Shown in pieces: positions 24,175 to 33,029 of a stretch of DNA of 57,932 nt. The notes beneath the pieces were generated by a model that searched no databases, was not told the DNA's origin, and worked only from the letters and a program-made list of their open reading frames with translations. Source of the stretch: Prevotella sp. (GTDB taxonomy: Bacteria > Bacteroidota > Bacteroidia > Bacteroidales > Bacteroidaceae); contig JAFZSI010000022.1 of assembly GCA_017619445.1 (NCBI GenBank), positions 1-57,932 of the forward strand. Reading direction: 5' to 3'. Position 1 is the stretch's first letter, and every line of letters begins with the position of its first letter. The translations under genes and the position numbers were made by a program.

Positions 24175-26154
24175 TTGTTTAGATTGTCAAAGCAATTGTT
24201 TTCATGGTTCATCTTGGCCCTATACACGCTCATCATAGTGTGTATAGGGTTTGCAACGGTCATAGAGAAACACTACGGCACATCGTTTGTTGGAGAGCAA
24301 ATCTATGGTGCGTGGTGGTTCTCTGTGCTGTGGGCTATGCTCACCGTAGCGGCCTGTGCTTATATGTTCCAGCAACGTCTGTATAAGCGAGTGGCAGTCA
24401 TGTTGCTCCACATGTCGTTCGTCGTGATATTGGCAGGCGCACTTACCACTCATCTCTTTGCCAAGCGAGGAACAGTAAGGCTGCGTGCCGACATCGCCGA
24501 GACAAACTACGTTGATAAAAAAGGGAGTGTGGAAAGATTTCCTTTCACCTTGACCCTGAAAGAGTTCCGCATTGTGAACTATCCCGGCACAGATGCCCCG
24601 CTCGACTACCAGAGCGTCATCAACTATGGAGACAAGGAAGTGCTCGTATCCATGAACCATATTGGCTATATCAACGGCTACCGATTGTTTCAGCAAAGCT
24701 ACGATAGCGATGGAGAGGGTGTGACGCTGGGCGTCAGTCATGATACCTGTGGGATTGCCATCACCTACACGGGCTACCTCATGTTGCTCGCCGGCATCAT
24801 CGCCACATTGCTCTCACGACGCACAAACATGCGCACACTTTACAGGAAAGCCATGCTGACCATGCTGTTCTTTGTAAGCATCAACGCTCATGCCGTAGAT
24901 AAGCTGCCAACCGTAGATAAGGACATCGCCCACCGCATGGGCACCATCAATGTGCTCTACAACAACCGCATCTGTCCGCTCAACACCGTTGCTACCGATT
25001 TTGTCATCAAAATGACTGGGAGCGCCTCATGGCATGGGTATTCTGCCGACGAGATATTCTTCAGTTGGATGATATACTACACGCCGTGGGAAAAAGAGCT
25101 GCTGCAAAACAACAGCAAACGGAAAGGTGCTGATGAAAGAAATGCCCTGGTGGAGATGTTCTATAACGGACAGTTCACAAAGATTTTCCCTTATCGCCTC
25201 GCAACTCGCACACCTCAACCCTCAACCCTCAAATCTCAACCCACCAACGTCACCTGGTATTCGCCTGGTGGCCAGTCGTTGCCGAGGGAGATACCCGTCA
25301 AGGAGCAGTTCTTCATCAAGCAGTCTATGGACTTCCTCACGGAGAGCATCGTCACAGGTCAGCGCGACCGGGCATTCGAAATCATCGCGAAGATAAAGCT
25401 CTTCCAGCGCGACATGATTGGCGACCTGCTGCCCAGCGAGAGCAAAACGAAGGCAGAATTGTTCTACAACAAGTTGCGAAGCATCAAATTTCCTGTACTC
25501 ATCACCCTGCAACTTGGCTTGCGTTGGTGGCTGAGCGGCCACATACCTCTCAGCAACGGCTACGAAACCATGCTTGTTATGGCCTGGATTCTTCTCGTGC
25601 TGACCATCGTGCTGTTCCGAAAGGTTCGTGTCATCATCGTTTTAGGGCCGCTTGCCGCCTTGTGTTGTCTGCTGGTGGCCATGATGACTGGCAGCAACAC
25701 GCAAATCACCCCGCTCATGCCTGTACTCCAATCGCCGCTGCTCTCTTTCCACGTGATGACGGTAATGTGCGCATACGCCCTGTTTGCGCTTCAACTGTTG
25801 TTGGGCATCTACACGCTCATATTGATAAAGAAACAAGCACAATCGTCAATAGAAAAAGCCACCGCCCTGTCGCAATTGTTGCTCTATCCCGCCGTGTTCC
25901 TGCTCGCCATCGGCATTTTTCTCGGAGCCGTCTGGGCCAACGTGTCGTGGGGCAACTACTGGTCGTGGGACCCAAAGGAAACGTGGGCGCTCATCACCCT
26001 CATGGTTTATGCCGTCCCCTTCCACAGCACCTCCATCCCCTTGTTCCGCAAGCCCCTCGCCTACCACCTCTACATGGTCTGCGCCTTCCTCTCCGTGGTC
26101 ATCACCTATTTCGGAGTCAACTACCTGCTGGGAGGCATGCACAGCTACGCCTGA
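24175..26154 (+). CDS. Cytochrome c biogenesis protein CcsBA (ResB-CcsA fusion)
   Basis: A 659-residue System II cytochrome c synthetase with an N-terminal ResB/CcsB-like part (four helices, ATVIEKHYGTSF) and a C-terminal CcsA/CcmC-like part with the heme-handling motif WGNYWSWDPKETW (about 592-604) and several conserved His in helices. It translocates heme and ligates it to CxxCH motifs, here most likely of the upstream di-heme lipoprotein. The start is TTG 24175, with AAATAGTAAATAG direct repeats just upstream; a second TTG at 24184 is possible. The linker at about residues 343-358 (TRTPQPSTLKSQPT) is encoded by a CTCAACC simple repeat (25213-25243) typical of intergenic DNA here. Confidence 0.9.
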   Translation: MFRLSKQLFSWFILALYTLIIVCIGFATVIEKHYGTSFVGEQIYGAWWFSVLWAMLTVAACAYMFQQRLYKRVAVMLLHMSFVVILAGALTTHLFAKRGTVRLRADIAETNYVDKKGSVERFPFTLTLKEFRIVNYPGTDAPLDYQSVINYGDKEVLVSMNHIGYINGYRLFQQSYDSDGEGVTLGVSHDTCGIAITYTGYLMLLAGIIATLLSRRTNMRTLYRKAMLTMLFFVSINAHAVDKLPTVDKDIAHRMGTINVLYNNRICPLNTVATDFVIKMTGSASWHGYSADEIFFSWMIYYTPWEKELLQNNSKRKGADERNALVEMFYNGQFTKIFPYRLATRTPQPSTLKSQPTNVTWYSPGGQSLPREIPVKEQFFIKQSMDFLTESIVTGQRDRAFEIIAKIKLFQRDMIGDLLPSESKTKAELFYNKLRSIKFPVLITLQLGLRWWLSGHIPLSNGYETMLVMAWILLVLTIVLFRKVRVIIVLGPLAALCCLLVAMMTGSNTQITPLMPVLQSPLLSFHVMTVMCAYALFALQLLLGIYTLILIKKQAQSSIEKATALSQLLLYPAVFLLAIGIFLGAVWANVSWGNYWSWDPKETWALITLMVYAVPFHSTSIPLFRKPLAYHLYMVCAFLSVVITYFGVNYLLGGMHSYA

Positions 26155-26166
26155 ATCCGCCGCCGT

Positions 26167-26925
26167 TTATTTCCTGACAATCACGCTGCCGCTGGCCTGA
26201 TGCGTGGCAAGCACAAGCACCTCGGCTATCTGCACGTGAGCAGGTGCGTTGGCGGCAAACACTGCCACATCGGCTATATCATCGCCCGTAAGCGGCTGAA
26301 TGCCTTTATACACGTTGGCAGCGCGGTCCGTATCACCGTGAAAACGCACGTTACTGAAATTGGTTTCCACAAGCCCCGGCTTCAGGTTTGTCACGCGTAC
26401 AGACGTATTGGCCACATCGATGCGCAGACCGTCAGAAAGCGCCTTCACGGCCGCTTTGGTGGCGCAATACACATTTCCCCCAGCATAAGCGGCATCGCCA
26501 GCCACAGAGCCTATATTAATGATGTGACCGCAGTCGCGTGCCACCATCCCAGGCACCACCAAGCGCGTCATCGTGAGCAGTCCCTTGATGTTCGTGTCAA
26601 TCATCGTGTCCCAATCCTCGATGCTGCCCTCATATTCAGGCTCCAGTCCCAAAGCCAATCCGGCGTTGTTCACCAGAACGTCAATCTCTTGCCACTCAGC
26701 AGGCAGTCCTTCAATGGCCTGCCGCGCTTTCACACGGTCTCTCACGTCGAAAGCCAGCGTCAGCACCTTCGTGCCCCTCTCTTCCAACTCCTGTTTAATC
26801 TCAGCCAGCCGCTCTTCGTTTCTGCCCGTCAGAATCAGCCTGTCGCCGTTTTCAGCAAACTTCCTTGCACAAGCCAGCCCGATGCCGCTCGTGGCTCCTG
26901 TTATCAACACATTCTTCTGTTTCAT
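26167..26925 (-). CDS. Short-chain dehydrogenase (YdfG-like)
   Basis: A 252-residue classical SDR: cofactor motif TGATSGIG (9-16), NNAG (86-89), catalytic S140, Y153 and K157 (YCATK). Overall resemblance is to YdfG-type NADP-dependent 3-hydroxy acid (serine/threonine) dehydrogenases, and Arg35 after the second strand (LTGRNEERL) fits NADP preference. Substrate assignment is an inference. It converges on the CcsBA gene with only 12 bp between stop codons and is transcribed alone from the promoter at 27009-27016. Confidence 0.9.
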   Translation of the reverse strand: MKQKNVLITGATSGIGLACARKFAENGDRLILTGRNEERLAEIKQELEERGTKVLTLAFDVRDRVKARQAIEGLPAEWQEIDVLVNNAGLALGLEPEYEGSIEDWDTMIDTNIKGLLTMTRLVVPGMVARDCGHIINIGSVAGDAAYAGGNVYCATKAAVKALSDGLRIDVANTSVRVTNLKPGLVETNFSNVRFHGDTDRAANVYKGIQPLTGDDIADVAVFAANAPAHVQIAEVLVLATHQASGSVIVRK

Positions 26926-27008
26926 ATTCCTCTGTTTCCTAAATAATTGTTTTTTCAGCGCGTTTTCAGCACACAGCCAACCATCATCTCGTTCTTTCCA
27001 CCACCATG

Positions 27009-27016
27009 CAAAGATA
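27009..27016 (-). promoter_or_regulatory. -7 box of the SDR gene promoter
   Basis: Minus strand TATCTTTG, giving a leader of about 80 nt before the ATG at 26925. Confidence 0.6.
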
Positions 27017-27390
27017 CAAAAAATTACTGAGACAGCAAAGAAAAACGAGTAAAAAAACTACGTGTAAAATTCCGAACGGAATCAAAAATATTACAATTAG
27101 TAACGAAAAAAATGATGTTTTACTTCCATTTTTTGCAACTTGCAAGTCTATTATGCACAAAATGCCCTCCGAATCAGGTAGTAACATGTGATTTTCGTAA
27201 TGCACTTTTATGCGCCAAGTACAAGGAAAAGCATCGGAACGAGGAGATTTTGCGCGTCTTTTGAGGCCTTTGAGAGAAGGACTTTGATGTTTTTTGTGAC
27301 TATTTTAAGGTTTTGTATCGAGGGTGCTGCGGGTTTCATATTTCGTATCTTATTGATATACTGCTTTTTAGATGAGAAATTTGATGATTG

Positions 27391-27541
27391 AATCTTCCAA
27401 TCTTCCAATTCCAATTCCTTTTTTTTGATGCCCCAATATCTATTATATATATATAACTACATATATATTAATTATTTACGTAATCTTTAGAAAGGGGTGC
27501 ATACCTTAATTGTACAAATGGAATTGGAAGATTGGAAGATT
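27391..27541. repeat. 151-bp inverted-repeat element with 23-bp perfect arms
   Basis: The left arm (27391-27413, built on AATCTTCCAATCTTCCAATT) is exactly complementary to the right arm (27519-27541). The 105-bp interior is AT-rich with TATATATATA runs and no frame of note. It could form a cruciform or be a small non-autonomous element. Between 26926 and this element I see only the SDR promoter and AT-rich DNA. Confidence 0.65.
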
Positions 27542-27589
27542 TTGAAGGTTCGGGTCTTAATACTCATTCATTCTCTACAGGGCCATTAA

Positions 27590-27860
27590 GCGCTCTGCGC
27601 AGTACGTCCGAACGAAGATGCCAGGAGTAAACTGGAGTAATCCGACGATGGGCAACCCCGTTAGGGTCGGGATACAGTCTGTTTGGTCTTGTCCGCAGGT
27701 CCTTCGGACACTACGGTTACTGATAGGAGATGCTTTCAGCATCTTTTTGCCTCCGTTCGCAGAGGTACAGAGACTTTTAAGAACTCCGCTTTCTCCGTTC
27801 CTCTGTATGGGAGGAAATCTCTGTGTGAGAAAGTCCGTCAGAACTGACAGAGAGTCGAAT
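27590..27860. repeat. Degenerate copy of the family 2 inverted-repeat element
   Basis: 27690-27752 matches the right half of the 55642-55834 element (CCGCAGGTCCTTCGGACACT, then GGTTACTGA and ATGCTTTCAGCAT). The left terminal repeat is not recognisable, so this is a decayed or recombined copy. Frames on both strands here (27575-27994) follow the repeat and are not credible genes. Confidence 0.55.
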
Positions 27861-27898
27861 AACGGTCTGAGAGGCCAATCTGCACATTTAAACGGCCA

Positions 27899-28070
27899 TA
27901 ATTGCCACTTGGTACTCGTAAAGTGCCATTTTGGTACTCGTAAAGTGCCATTTTGGTATTCGTAAAGTGCCATTTGGTATTCGTAAAGTGCCATTTTGGT
28001 ATTGGTAAAGTGCCATTTTACGGAAACAACTCTCGCATTTACGGTTGAATTTTATAGAAAATTTGAGATT
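27899..28070. repeat. Dispersed repeat family 1, copy 4, with five tandem units
   Basis: Five tandem copies of about 22 bp, of the form GGTAYTCGTAAAGTGCCATT (27911-28022), are followed by the variant palindrome AATTTTATAGAAAATT (28048-28063). It lies at the 3' side of the BrkB-family gene. Confidence 0.75.
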
Positions 28071-28176
28071 AATGCTGGCTCATCTTTCGAAAGTGTTCAA
28101 AAAGCTGACTACATGTTTGTTCGGATGCTTTTAGTTCTTGCGTAACCAACGGTTGGTGGCTGAAGGGGAAAGCGTG

Positions 28177-29412
28177 TCAGAGGTCTTTGAGCAGGATGTC
28201 GCGGCCGTTGTTGAGATAGTTGCGGCGGATGCTGAAGGCTTTTTCCCAGTTGGGGTTTGAGAACTGGTGGAGGTCCACCGTCAGGGTCCATTTGCCTAAG
28301 GCCTCGAGGCGGTCAACCATCTTGCCGAAACTGAGTTTGTCGATGGAGCCTACGGGCACAAAGACGGGTTCCTCGCTCTTCTCGTCGCTGCCCACATACT
28401 CCTTGAGCAGTCCTGCGCGGCAGAGGTCGTAGAGCAGGTCGTGGGTGATGCGGATGGGGATGTCGGTAGCCAGTTTCAGTTGCAGGGCCGTGTAGGGACT
28501 TCCCTCCTCGTCGGCCCGCTTGCAGATGAGGCTCATCAGGATGCCGCTGAGCATGATTCTGTAGCGGTGGCTCATTTCCGATGAATCGGCCAGGAATGCA
28601 TAGTCCTCAAGGTTCTGCGTGGTGTAGGTGAGCTCGGCTCCGAAGAGGCAGATGGACCACGAGAACTGCACCCAGAGCATGAACAAGGGCAGGGCCGCAA
28701 ACGAACCGTAGATGGCGTTGTAGCTGCTCACCCATATCTGCGAATGGATGTAGAGGTACTGCAAGAGCTGCATGGCGATGCCCGCCAGGATGCCCGGCAC
28801 GATGGCCGACTTGAGCTTCACTTTGGTGTTGGGGATGAACACGTACATGGCGATGAACACGCCCGACATAATAATATAAGGTGAGAGCTTGATGAGGAAG
28901 CGCCAGATGGGGCCGATGACGAGATACTGGTCAAGGTTGCTTGCTACGGTGGCCATGAAGATGGAGATACCGGCCATGAGAACGATGATGATGGGCACGA
29001 GAAACAGCATGGCAAAATAGTCGGTGAAGGTGCGGAAGAGGCCGCGCGGTATCTTCACCTGCCAGATGGCGTTGAACGTCTTCTCGACGTTGCTCACCAG
29101 CATCAGCACGGTCCACAGCATGAACAGCAGGCCCATTCCGAGAATGATGCCGCTCTTGGTGTGTACGAGGTAGGAGTTGACGAAGCCCACAAGAATCTCT
29201 GCCGCCTGCGGCTGGCTGGCCAGCGCGTTGCGAAACCAGTCCTCAATGTATTTGTTATAGCCGAAACCACGCGCCACCGCGAACACCACCGCCAGAATGG
29301 GCACGATGGCCAGCAGTGTGGAGTATGTGAGGGCTGCCGCGGAGTCGAACACCCTTTTGGCGGACAGCTCAGAAACAAGAAACTTGGCTATATCTACGAT
29401 TTTCTTCCACAT
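28177..29412 (-). CDS. YihY/BrkB-family inner membrane protein
   Basis: A 411-residue protein with six membrane helices in the N-terminal 290 residues and a cytoplasmic C-terminal domain. Family marks are FDSAAALTYSTLLAIVPILA near the start, SYNAIYGSFAALPLFMLWVQ and SICLFGAELTY. It was formerly called ribonuclease BN, an assignment since withdrawn for this family; it is now regarded as a membrane protein of unknown transport function. The extra C-terminal region (about 295-411), with a winged-helix-like pattern (ITHDLLYDLCRAGLLKEYV), is usual in Bacteroidetes members. Confidence 0.9.
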   Translation of the reverse strand: MWKKIVDIAKFLVSELSAKRVFDSAAALTYSTLLAIVPILAVVFAVARGFGYNKYIEDWFRNALASQPQAAEILVGFVNSYLVHTKSGIILGMGLLFMLWTVLMLVSNVEKTFNAIWQVKIPRGLFRTFTDYFAMLFLVPIIIVLMAGISIFMATVASNLDQYLVIGPIWRFLIKLSPYIIMSGVFIAMYVFIPNTKVKLKSAIVPGILAGIAMQLLQYLYIHSQIWVSSYNAIYGSFAALPLFMLWVQFSWSICLFGAELTYTTQNLEDYAFLADSSEMSHRYRIMLSGILMSLICKRADEEGSPYTALQLKLATDIPIRITHDLLYDLCRAGLLKEYVGSDEKSEEPVFVPVGSIDKLSFGKMVDRLEALGKWTLTVDLHQFSNPNWEKAFSIRRNYLNNGRDILLKDL

Positions 29413-29419
29413 TCTTTTT

Positions 29420-29600
29420 GGGGTTTGAGGGGTGAGAGTTGAGAATTGAGAATTGAGAGTTGAGAATTGAGAATTGAGAATTGAGAATTTCTAATAGTCT
29501 AATTGTCTAATTGTCTAATTGTCAAAAAACATCTCTATGTCTCTCTGTCGAAACATCTCTATGTCTCTCTGTCGAAACATCTCTCTGTCTAAAAAAAGAA
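29420..29600. repeat. Simple tandem repeats between brkB-family gene and rnpB
   Basis: Seven-base GAGAATT units alternate with GAGAGTT (29427-29490), then CTAATTGT units (29492-29522), then a 30-bp repeat ACATCTCTATGTCTCTCTGTCG in two full and one partial copy (29529-29589). The 62-residue frame over it (29511-29699) is a repeat artefact. Confidence 0.75.
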
Positions 29601-29601
29601 A

Positions 29602-30010
29602 GCAGTGTTCCTGTAAGCCGGGTTCTGTTCTCCGTGAGCCTCTCGGCCACGCGGAGCGCCTGCCATTTATCTAATCCGCAAGTCACCCTGCGGCTTTAGC
29701 ATTCTACCCTCCGCCGCGGTCTCCCCCGACATATCCCGAAGGAAGATGTGGGCGAGAGCCGTTGAGCGGGCAACTCTCTCTGACGGCGGTTTACATGAAC
29801 TTGCAGCCTCCAGATGGCACAGCACGACGATCACCCGTCGCCTGGTGGTCTCTTACACCACCTTCTCACCCTTACCCTTGCGGGCGGTTGTTTTCTTCTG
29901 CCAGATCCTACTGTCGCCAATAGCTTCTATTTTCGGAAGTGGAGCACCCTGTGCTGCCCGGACTTTCCTCTCGTGCCCTCAAGGCACCAGCGGCAGCGCC
30001 GGAACACTGC
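29602..30010 (-). ncRNA. rnpB: RNase P RNA (class A)
   Basis: On the minus strand the RNA begins GCAGTGTTCC and ends GGAACACTGC, which pair as P1. Near the 5' end is the conserved GAGGAAAGTCCGGGC followed by AGCACAGGGTGCTCC (P2-P3 side of the catalytic core). Near the 3' end is ACAGAACCCGGCTTAC, the universal CRV/P4 strand. The length is about 409 nt, fitting type A RNase P RNA, which cleaves tRNA 5' leaders. A -7 box is directly upstream. Frames drawn over this region (such as 29746-30120) are spurious. Confidence 0.96.
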
Positions 30011-30020
30011 GTTCGTGGTG

Positions 30021-30028
30021 CAAAGGTA
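30021..30028 (-). promoter_or_regulatory. -7 box of the rnpB promoter
   Basis: Minus strand TACCTTTG, placing the transcript start within a few bases of the 5' end of the RNA. Confidence 0.75.
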
Positions 30029-30199
30029 AGCATAAGCAAGCAGAAATCAAAGCGAAAAACGCTTTTTCTTTTCCTTTAGCCCTGAAATTGGCATCAGAGA
30101 ACATAGGACACAACTATTGAAGAAACGCGGACAAGGAAGAAAACTAAAAAATTTTAGAAAAAAAATGTTCAAGATAGTTGTTGTTTTCGGAAAATTATG

Positions 30200-30269
30200 T
30201 ATCTTTGCACTCGATTCGAGTTATCCAAAATGGAAAACTTTTGAAAACGATTTTCGAAAAAAGTTTCCC
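30200..30269 (+). promoter_or_regulatory. nrdD promoter and leader hairpin
   Basis: The -7 box TATCTTTG is at 30200-30207, with TTG near 30181 as a possible -33 element. The leader can form a stem (GGAAAACTTTT with AAAAAAGTTTCC, 30232-30269) enclosing GAAAA-CGA-TTTTC. No cobalamin riboswitch or NrdR-type box is evident. This covers most of the gap 30011-30325. Confidence 0.5.
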
Positions 30270-30325
30270 AAAACGGAAAACATTAGACGTCAACAATAAC
30301 TAAAAACTATACATACTCTGTTATC

Positions 30326-32422
30326 ATGGAAATTAAAAATTTCACTATTACCAAACGAGACGGCACGAAGGACCGTTTCTCTCTCGACAAGATTATGAAT
30401 GCCATTATCAAGGCGTTCGATAGTGTAAATGAGCCTGCCGACTTGGGAACTATCTCAAAGATTCTCAGTCACTTAGACATGCAGGATGATATAAAGGTTG
30501 AAGACATTCAGAACCAGGTTGAGGAGGCCCTCATGCGCGAGGGATTCTACAAGGTGGCCAAGTCGTTCATGCTCTACAGACAGCAGCACTCCGAGGACCG
30601 CGAGACGCTGGCCAAGCTGCAATTCCTGTCAGAATATTGTGAGTCGGTGAACGCGGCAACTGGTTCAAAATATGACGCCAACGCAAATGTTGAACACAAA
30701 AATATTGCAACGCTCATCGGAGAGTTGCCAAAATCGAACTTCATCCGACTGAACCGCCGTCTGCTGACCGACCGCATCAAGAAGATGTATGGAAAGCCAC
30801 TGGCCGATGAATACATCGACAAGCTGACCCACCACTTTATATATAAGAACGACGAGACATCGCTGGCCAACTACTGCGCTTCCATCACCATGTATCCCTG
30901 GCTCATCGGCGGAACGGCCTCCATTGGCGGCAACTCTACTGCCCCCACCAACCTGAAGAGTTTCTGCGGCGGATTCGTCAACATGGTGTTCATGGTGTCG
31001 AGCATGCTCAGCGGCGCATGTGCCACGCCCGAGTTCCTGATGTACATGAACTACTTCATCGGTATGGAATACGGCAAGGACTACTACCAGCACCCCGACG
31101 AGGTGGTGGACCTCAGTCTGAAACGCCGCACCATCGACAAAGTGATTACCGACTACTTCGAGCAAATCGTCTATTCGCTCAACCAGCCCACAGGCGCCCG
31201 CAACTATCAGGCCGTGTTCTGGAACGTGGCTTACTACGACCGTTACTACTTCGAGAGCATCTTCGGCGACTTCTATTTCCCCGACGGCTCGAAGCCCGAC
31301 TGGGAAGGACTGTCGTGGCTGCAGAAGCGATTCATGAAGTGGTTCAACAAGGAACGCACCAAGACGCTGCTCACATTCCCCGTAGAAACTATGGCGCTGC
31401 TCACCGACAAGAACGGCGAGTGCAAAGACTCCGAATGGGGCGATTTCACCGCAGAAATGTACTCAGAGGGCCACTCGTTCTTCACGTATATGAGCGACAA
31501 CGCCGACTCGCTTTCCAGCTGCTGCCGACTGCGCAACGAGATTACCGACAACGGTTTCAGCTATACGCTCGGAGCCGGCGGTGTGAGCACAGGCTCCAAG
31601 AGCGTGCTTACCATCAACCTGAACCGCTGCATTCAGTACGCCGTGAACAACGGGCAGGACTACCTGGAGTATCTGGGCCAAGTCATCGACCTTTGCCACA
31701 AAGTGCAGCTGGCATACAACGAGAACCTGAAGGAACTGCAGAGCCACGGCATGCTGCCCTTGTTCGACGCGGGCTATATCAACATTTCGCGCCAGTATCT
31801 CACCATCGGCATCAACGGACTGGTGGAGGCTGCCGAGTTCATGGGCCTCAAGATTACACCCAACGACGACTACCTGCACTTCGTGCAAAGCATTCTGGGC
31901 CTGATTGAGCAGTACAACAAGAAATACCGCACAAAGGACGTGATGTTCAACTGCGAGATGATTCCCGCAGAGAACGTTGGTGTGAAACACGCTAAATGGG
32001 ACCGCGAGGACGGCTATTTTGTGCCGCGCGACTGCTACAACAGCTATTTCTATGTGGTGGAAGACGACTCGCTCACCGTCATCGACAAGTTCAAACTGCA
32101 CGGAACGCCTTACATTGAGCACCTCACAGGAGGCTCGGCACTACACATGAACCTCGATGAACACTTGTCCAAAGAGCAGTATCTGCACCTGTTGAAGGTG
32201 GCTGCCAAGGAAGGCTGCAACTACTTCACGTTCAACATTCCCAATACGGTTTGCAACGAATGCGGAACCATCGACAAGCGCTATCTGCACGAGTGTCCCC
32301 ATTGCCACTCGAAGAACGTGGACTACATGACCCGCATCATTGGCTACCTGAAACGAGTGAGCAACTTCTCGCAGGCCCGTCAGGAAGAGGCTGCCCGCCG
32401 TTTCTACGCGCATGCAAAATAA
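30326..32422 (+). CDS. nrdD: Anaerobic (class III) ribonucleoside-triphosphate reductase
   Basis: A 698-residue oxygen-sensitive enzyme making dNTPs for DNA synthesis under anaerobiosis. It has an N-terminal ATP-cone (residues 5-95, TITKRDGTKDRFSLDKI), the large catalytic barrel with CSS/Cys-containing loops, a C-terminal zinc site with C643, C646, C657 and C660, and the glycyl radical site RIIGYLKR (Gly673). The radical is generated by NrdG, encoded 6 bp downstream. The chosen ATG directly follows the leader hairpin and gives the family-typical start. Confidence 0.96.
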   Translation: MEIKNFTITKRDGTKDRFSLDKIMNAIIKAFDSVNEPADLGTISKILSHLDMQDDIKVEDIQNQVEEALMREGFYKVAKSFMLYRQQHSEDRETLAKLQFLSEYCESVNAATGSKYDANANVEHKNIATLIGELPKSNFIRLNRRLLTDRIKKMYGKPLADEYIDKLTHHFIYKNDETSLANYCASITMYPWLIGGTASIGGNSTAPTNLKSFCGGFVNMVFMVSSMLSGACATPEFLMYMNYFIGMEYGKDYYQHPDEVVDLSLKRRTIDKVITDYFEQIVYSLNQPTGARNYQAVFWNVAYYDRYYFESIFGDFYFPDGSKPDWEGLSWLQKRFMKWFNKERTKTLLTFPVETMALLTDKNGECKDSEWGDFTAEMYSEGHSFFTYMSDNADSLSSCCRLRNEITDNGFSYTLGAGGVSTGSKSVLTINLNRCIQYAVNNGQDYLEYLGQVIDLCHKVQLAYNENLKELQSHGMLPLFDAGYINISRQYLTIGINGLVEAAEFMGLKITPNDDYLHFVQSILGLIEQYNKKYRTKDVMFNCEMIPAENVGVKHAKWDREDGYFVPRDCYNSYFYVVEDDSLTVIDKFKLHGTPYIEHLTGGSALHMNLDEHLSKEQYLHLLKVAAKEGCNYFTFNIPNTVCNECGTIDKRYLHECPHCHSKNVDYMTRIIGYLKRVSNFSQARQEEAARRFYAHAK

Positions 32423-32428
32423 ACCAGT

Positions 32429-32896
32429 ATGCTCAAATATGTGAATACCGGCGTAGTATTTCAGGAAATACCCGACGAAGTGACGCTGGCCATCAACATC
32501 TCCAACTGCCCCTGCCATTGCCCCGGCTGCCACAGCTATTATCTGTGGGAAGACGTCGGACTGCCATTGGACACCGACGCCCTGGACGACTTCGTGAAGA
32601 AATTCGGCAACGACATCACCTGCGTGGCGTTCATGGGAGGCGATGCAGACCCCAAGGGCATCAACATGCTGGCGCAATATGTGCACGAAGAATATCCCAT
32701 GCTGAAAGTGGCATGGTACAGCGGACGGCTGCGGGTGCCCTCCATGGTGTGCAAGGCCGATTTCGACTACATCAAAATTGGCCCGTTCCTGCGCCATTTA
32801 GGACCACTAAAAGAGCCAACCACCAACCAACGCCTTTACCGGCAGGCACCAGACGGCACATTTGAGGACATTACTGCCCGTTTTTGGAAGAAATAA
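32429..32896 (+). CDS. nrdG: Anaerobic ribonucleotide reductase-activating radical-SAM protein
   Basis: A 155-residue radical-SAM activase. The [4Fe-4S]-binding CxxxCxxC is C27, C31 and C34 (CPCHCPGC, with an extra Cys29). It uses SAM cleavage to install the glycyl radical on Gly673 of NrdD. AFMGGDADP corresponds to the GGE-type SAM-contacting motif. The gene starts 6 bp after nrdD, so the two form an operon. Short NrdG proteins of this length are normal in Bacteroidetes. Confidence 0.95.
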   Translation: MLKYVNTGVVFQEIPDEVTLAINISNCPCHCPGCHSYYLWEDVGLPLDTDALDDFVKKFGNDITCVAFMGGDADPKGINMLAQYVHEEYPMLKVAWYSGRLRVPSMVCKADFDYIKIGPFLRHLGPLKEPTTNQRLYRQAPDGTFEDITARFWKK

Positions 32897-32960
32897 CCTT
32901 TTTTGTGCTCATTTTGATATATTTGTCACTTTTTTGGTAACAAATAAACACAAATATTCG

Positions 32961-32968
32961 TAACTTTG
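32961..32968 (+). promoter_or_regulatory. -7 box upstream of the membrane protein-hisB pair
   Basis: TAACTTTG. GCACCATCTGAAG and CAGACGGTGCAAAG nearby form a short leader hairpin (ACCATCTG/CAGACGGT) before the ATG at 33030. Confidence 0.6.
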
Positions 32969-33029
32969 CACCATCTGAAGCGAACGCCACACGCCAGACG
33001 GTGCAAAGTTTTTCATTAACAGAACAATT

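Noticed and set aside
26984-27205. 73-residue minus-strand hydrophobic frame upstream of the SDR gene
   Set aside because: It overlaps the SDR promoter and AT-rich DNA; the hydrophobicity comes from T-rich codons, and there is no family resemblance.
27575-27994. Frames on both strands (139 and 115 residues) in the brkB-upstream gap
   Set aside because: They run through repeat family 1 units and a degenerate family 2 element. The proteins are repetitive (ALYEYQ repeats) with no domain signal.
27911-28022. Five regular 22-bp repeats as a CRISPR array
   Set aside because: Repeats are directly adjacent without unique spacers, and no cas genes are present.
29746-30120. 124-residue plus-strand frame
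   Set aside because: It lies over RNase P RNA, whose conserved ends and core explain the sequence.
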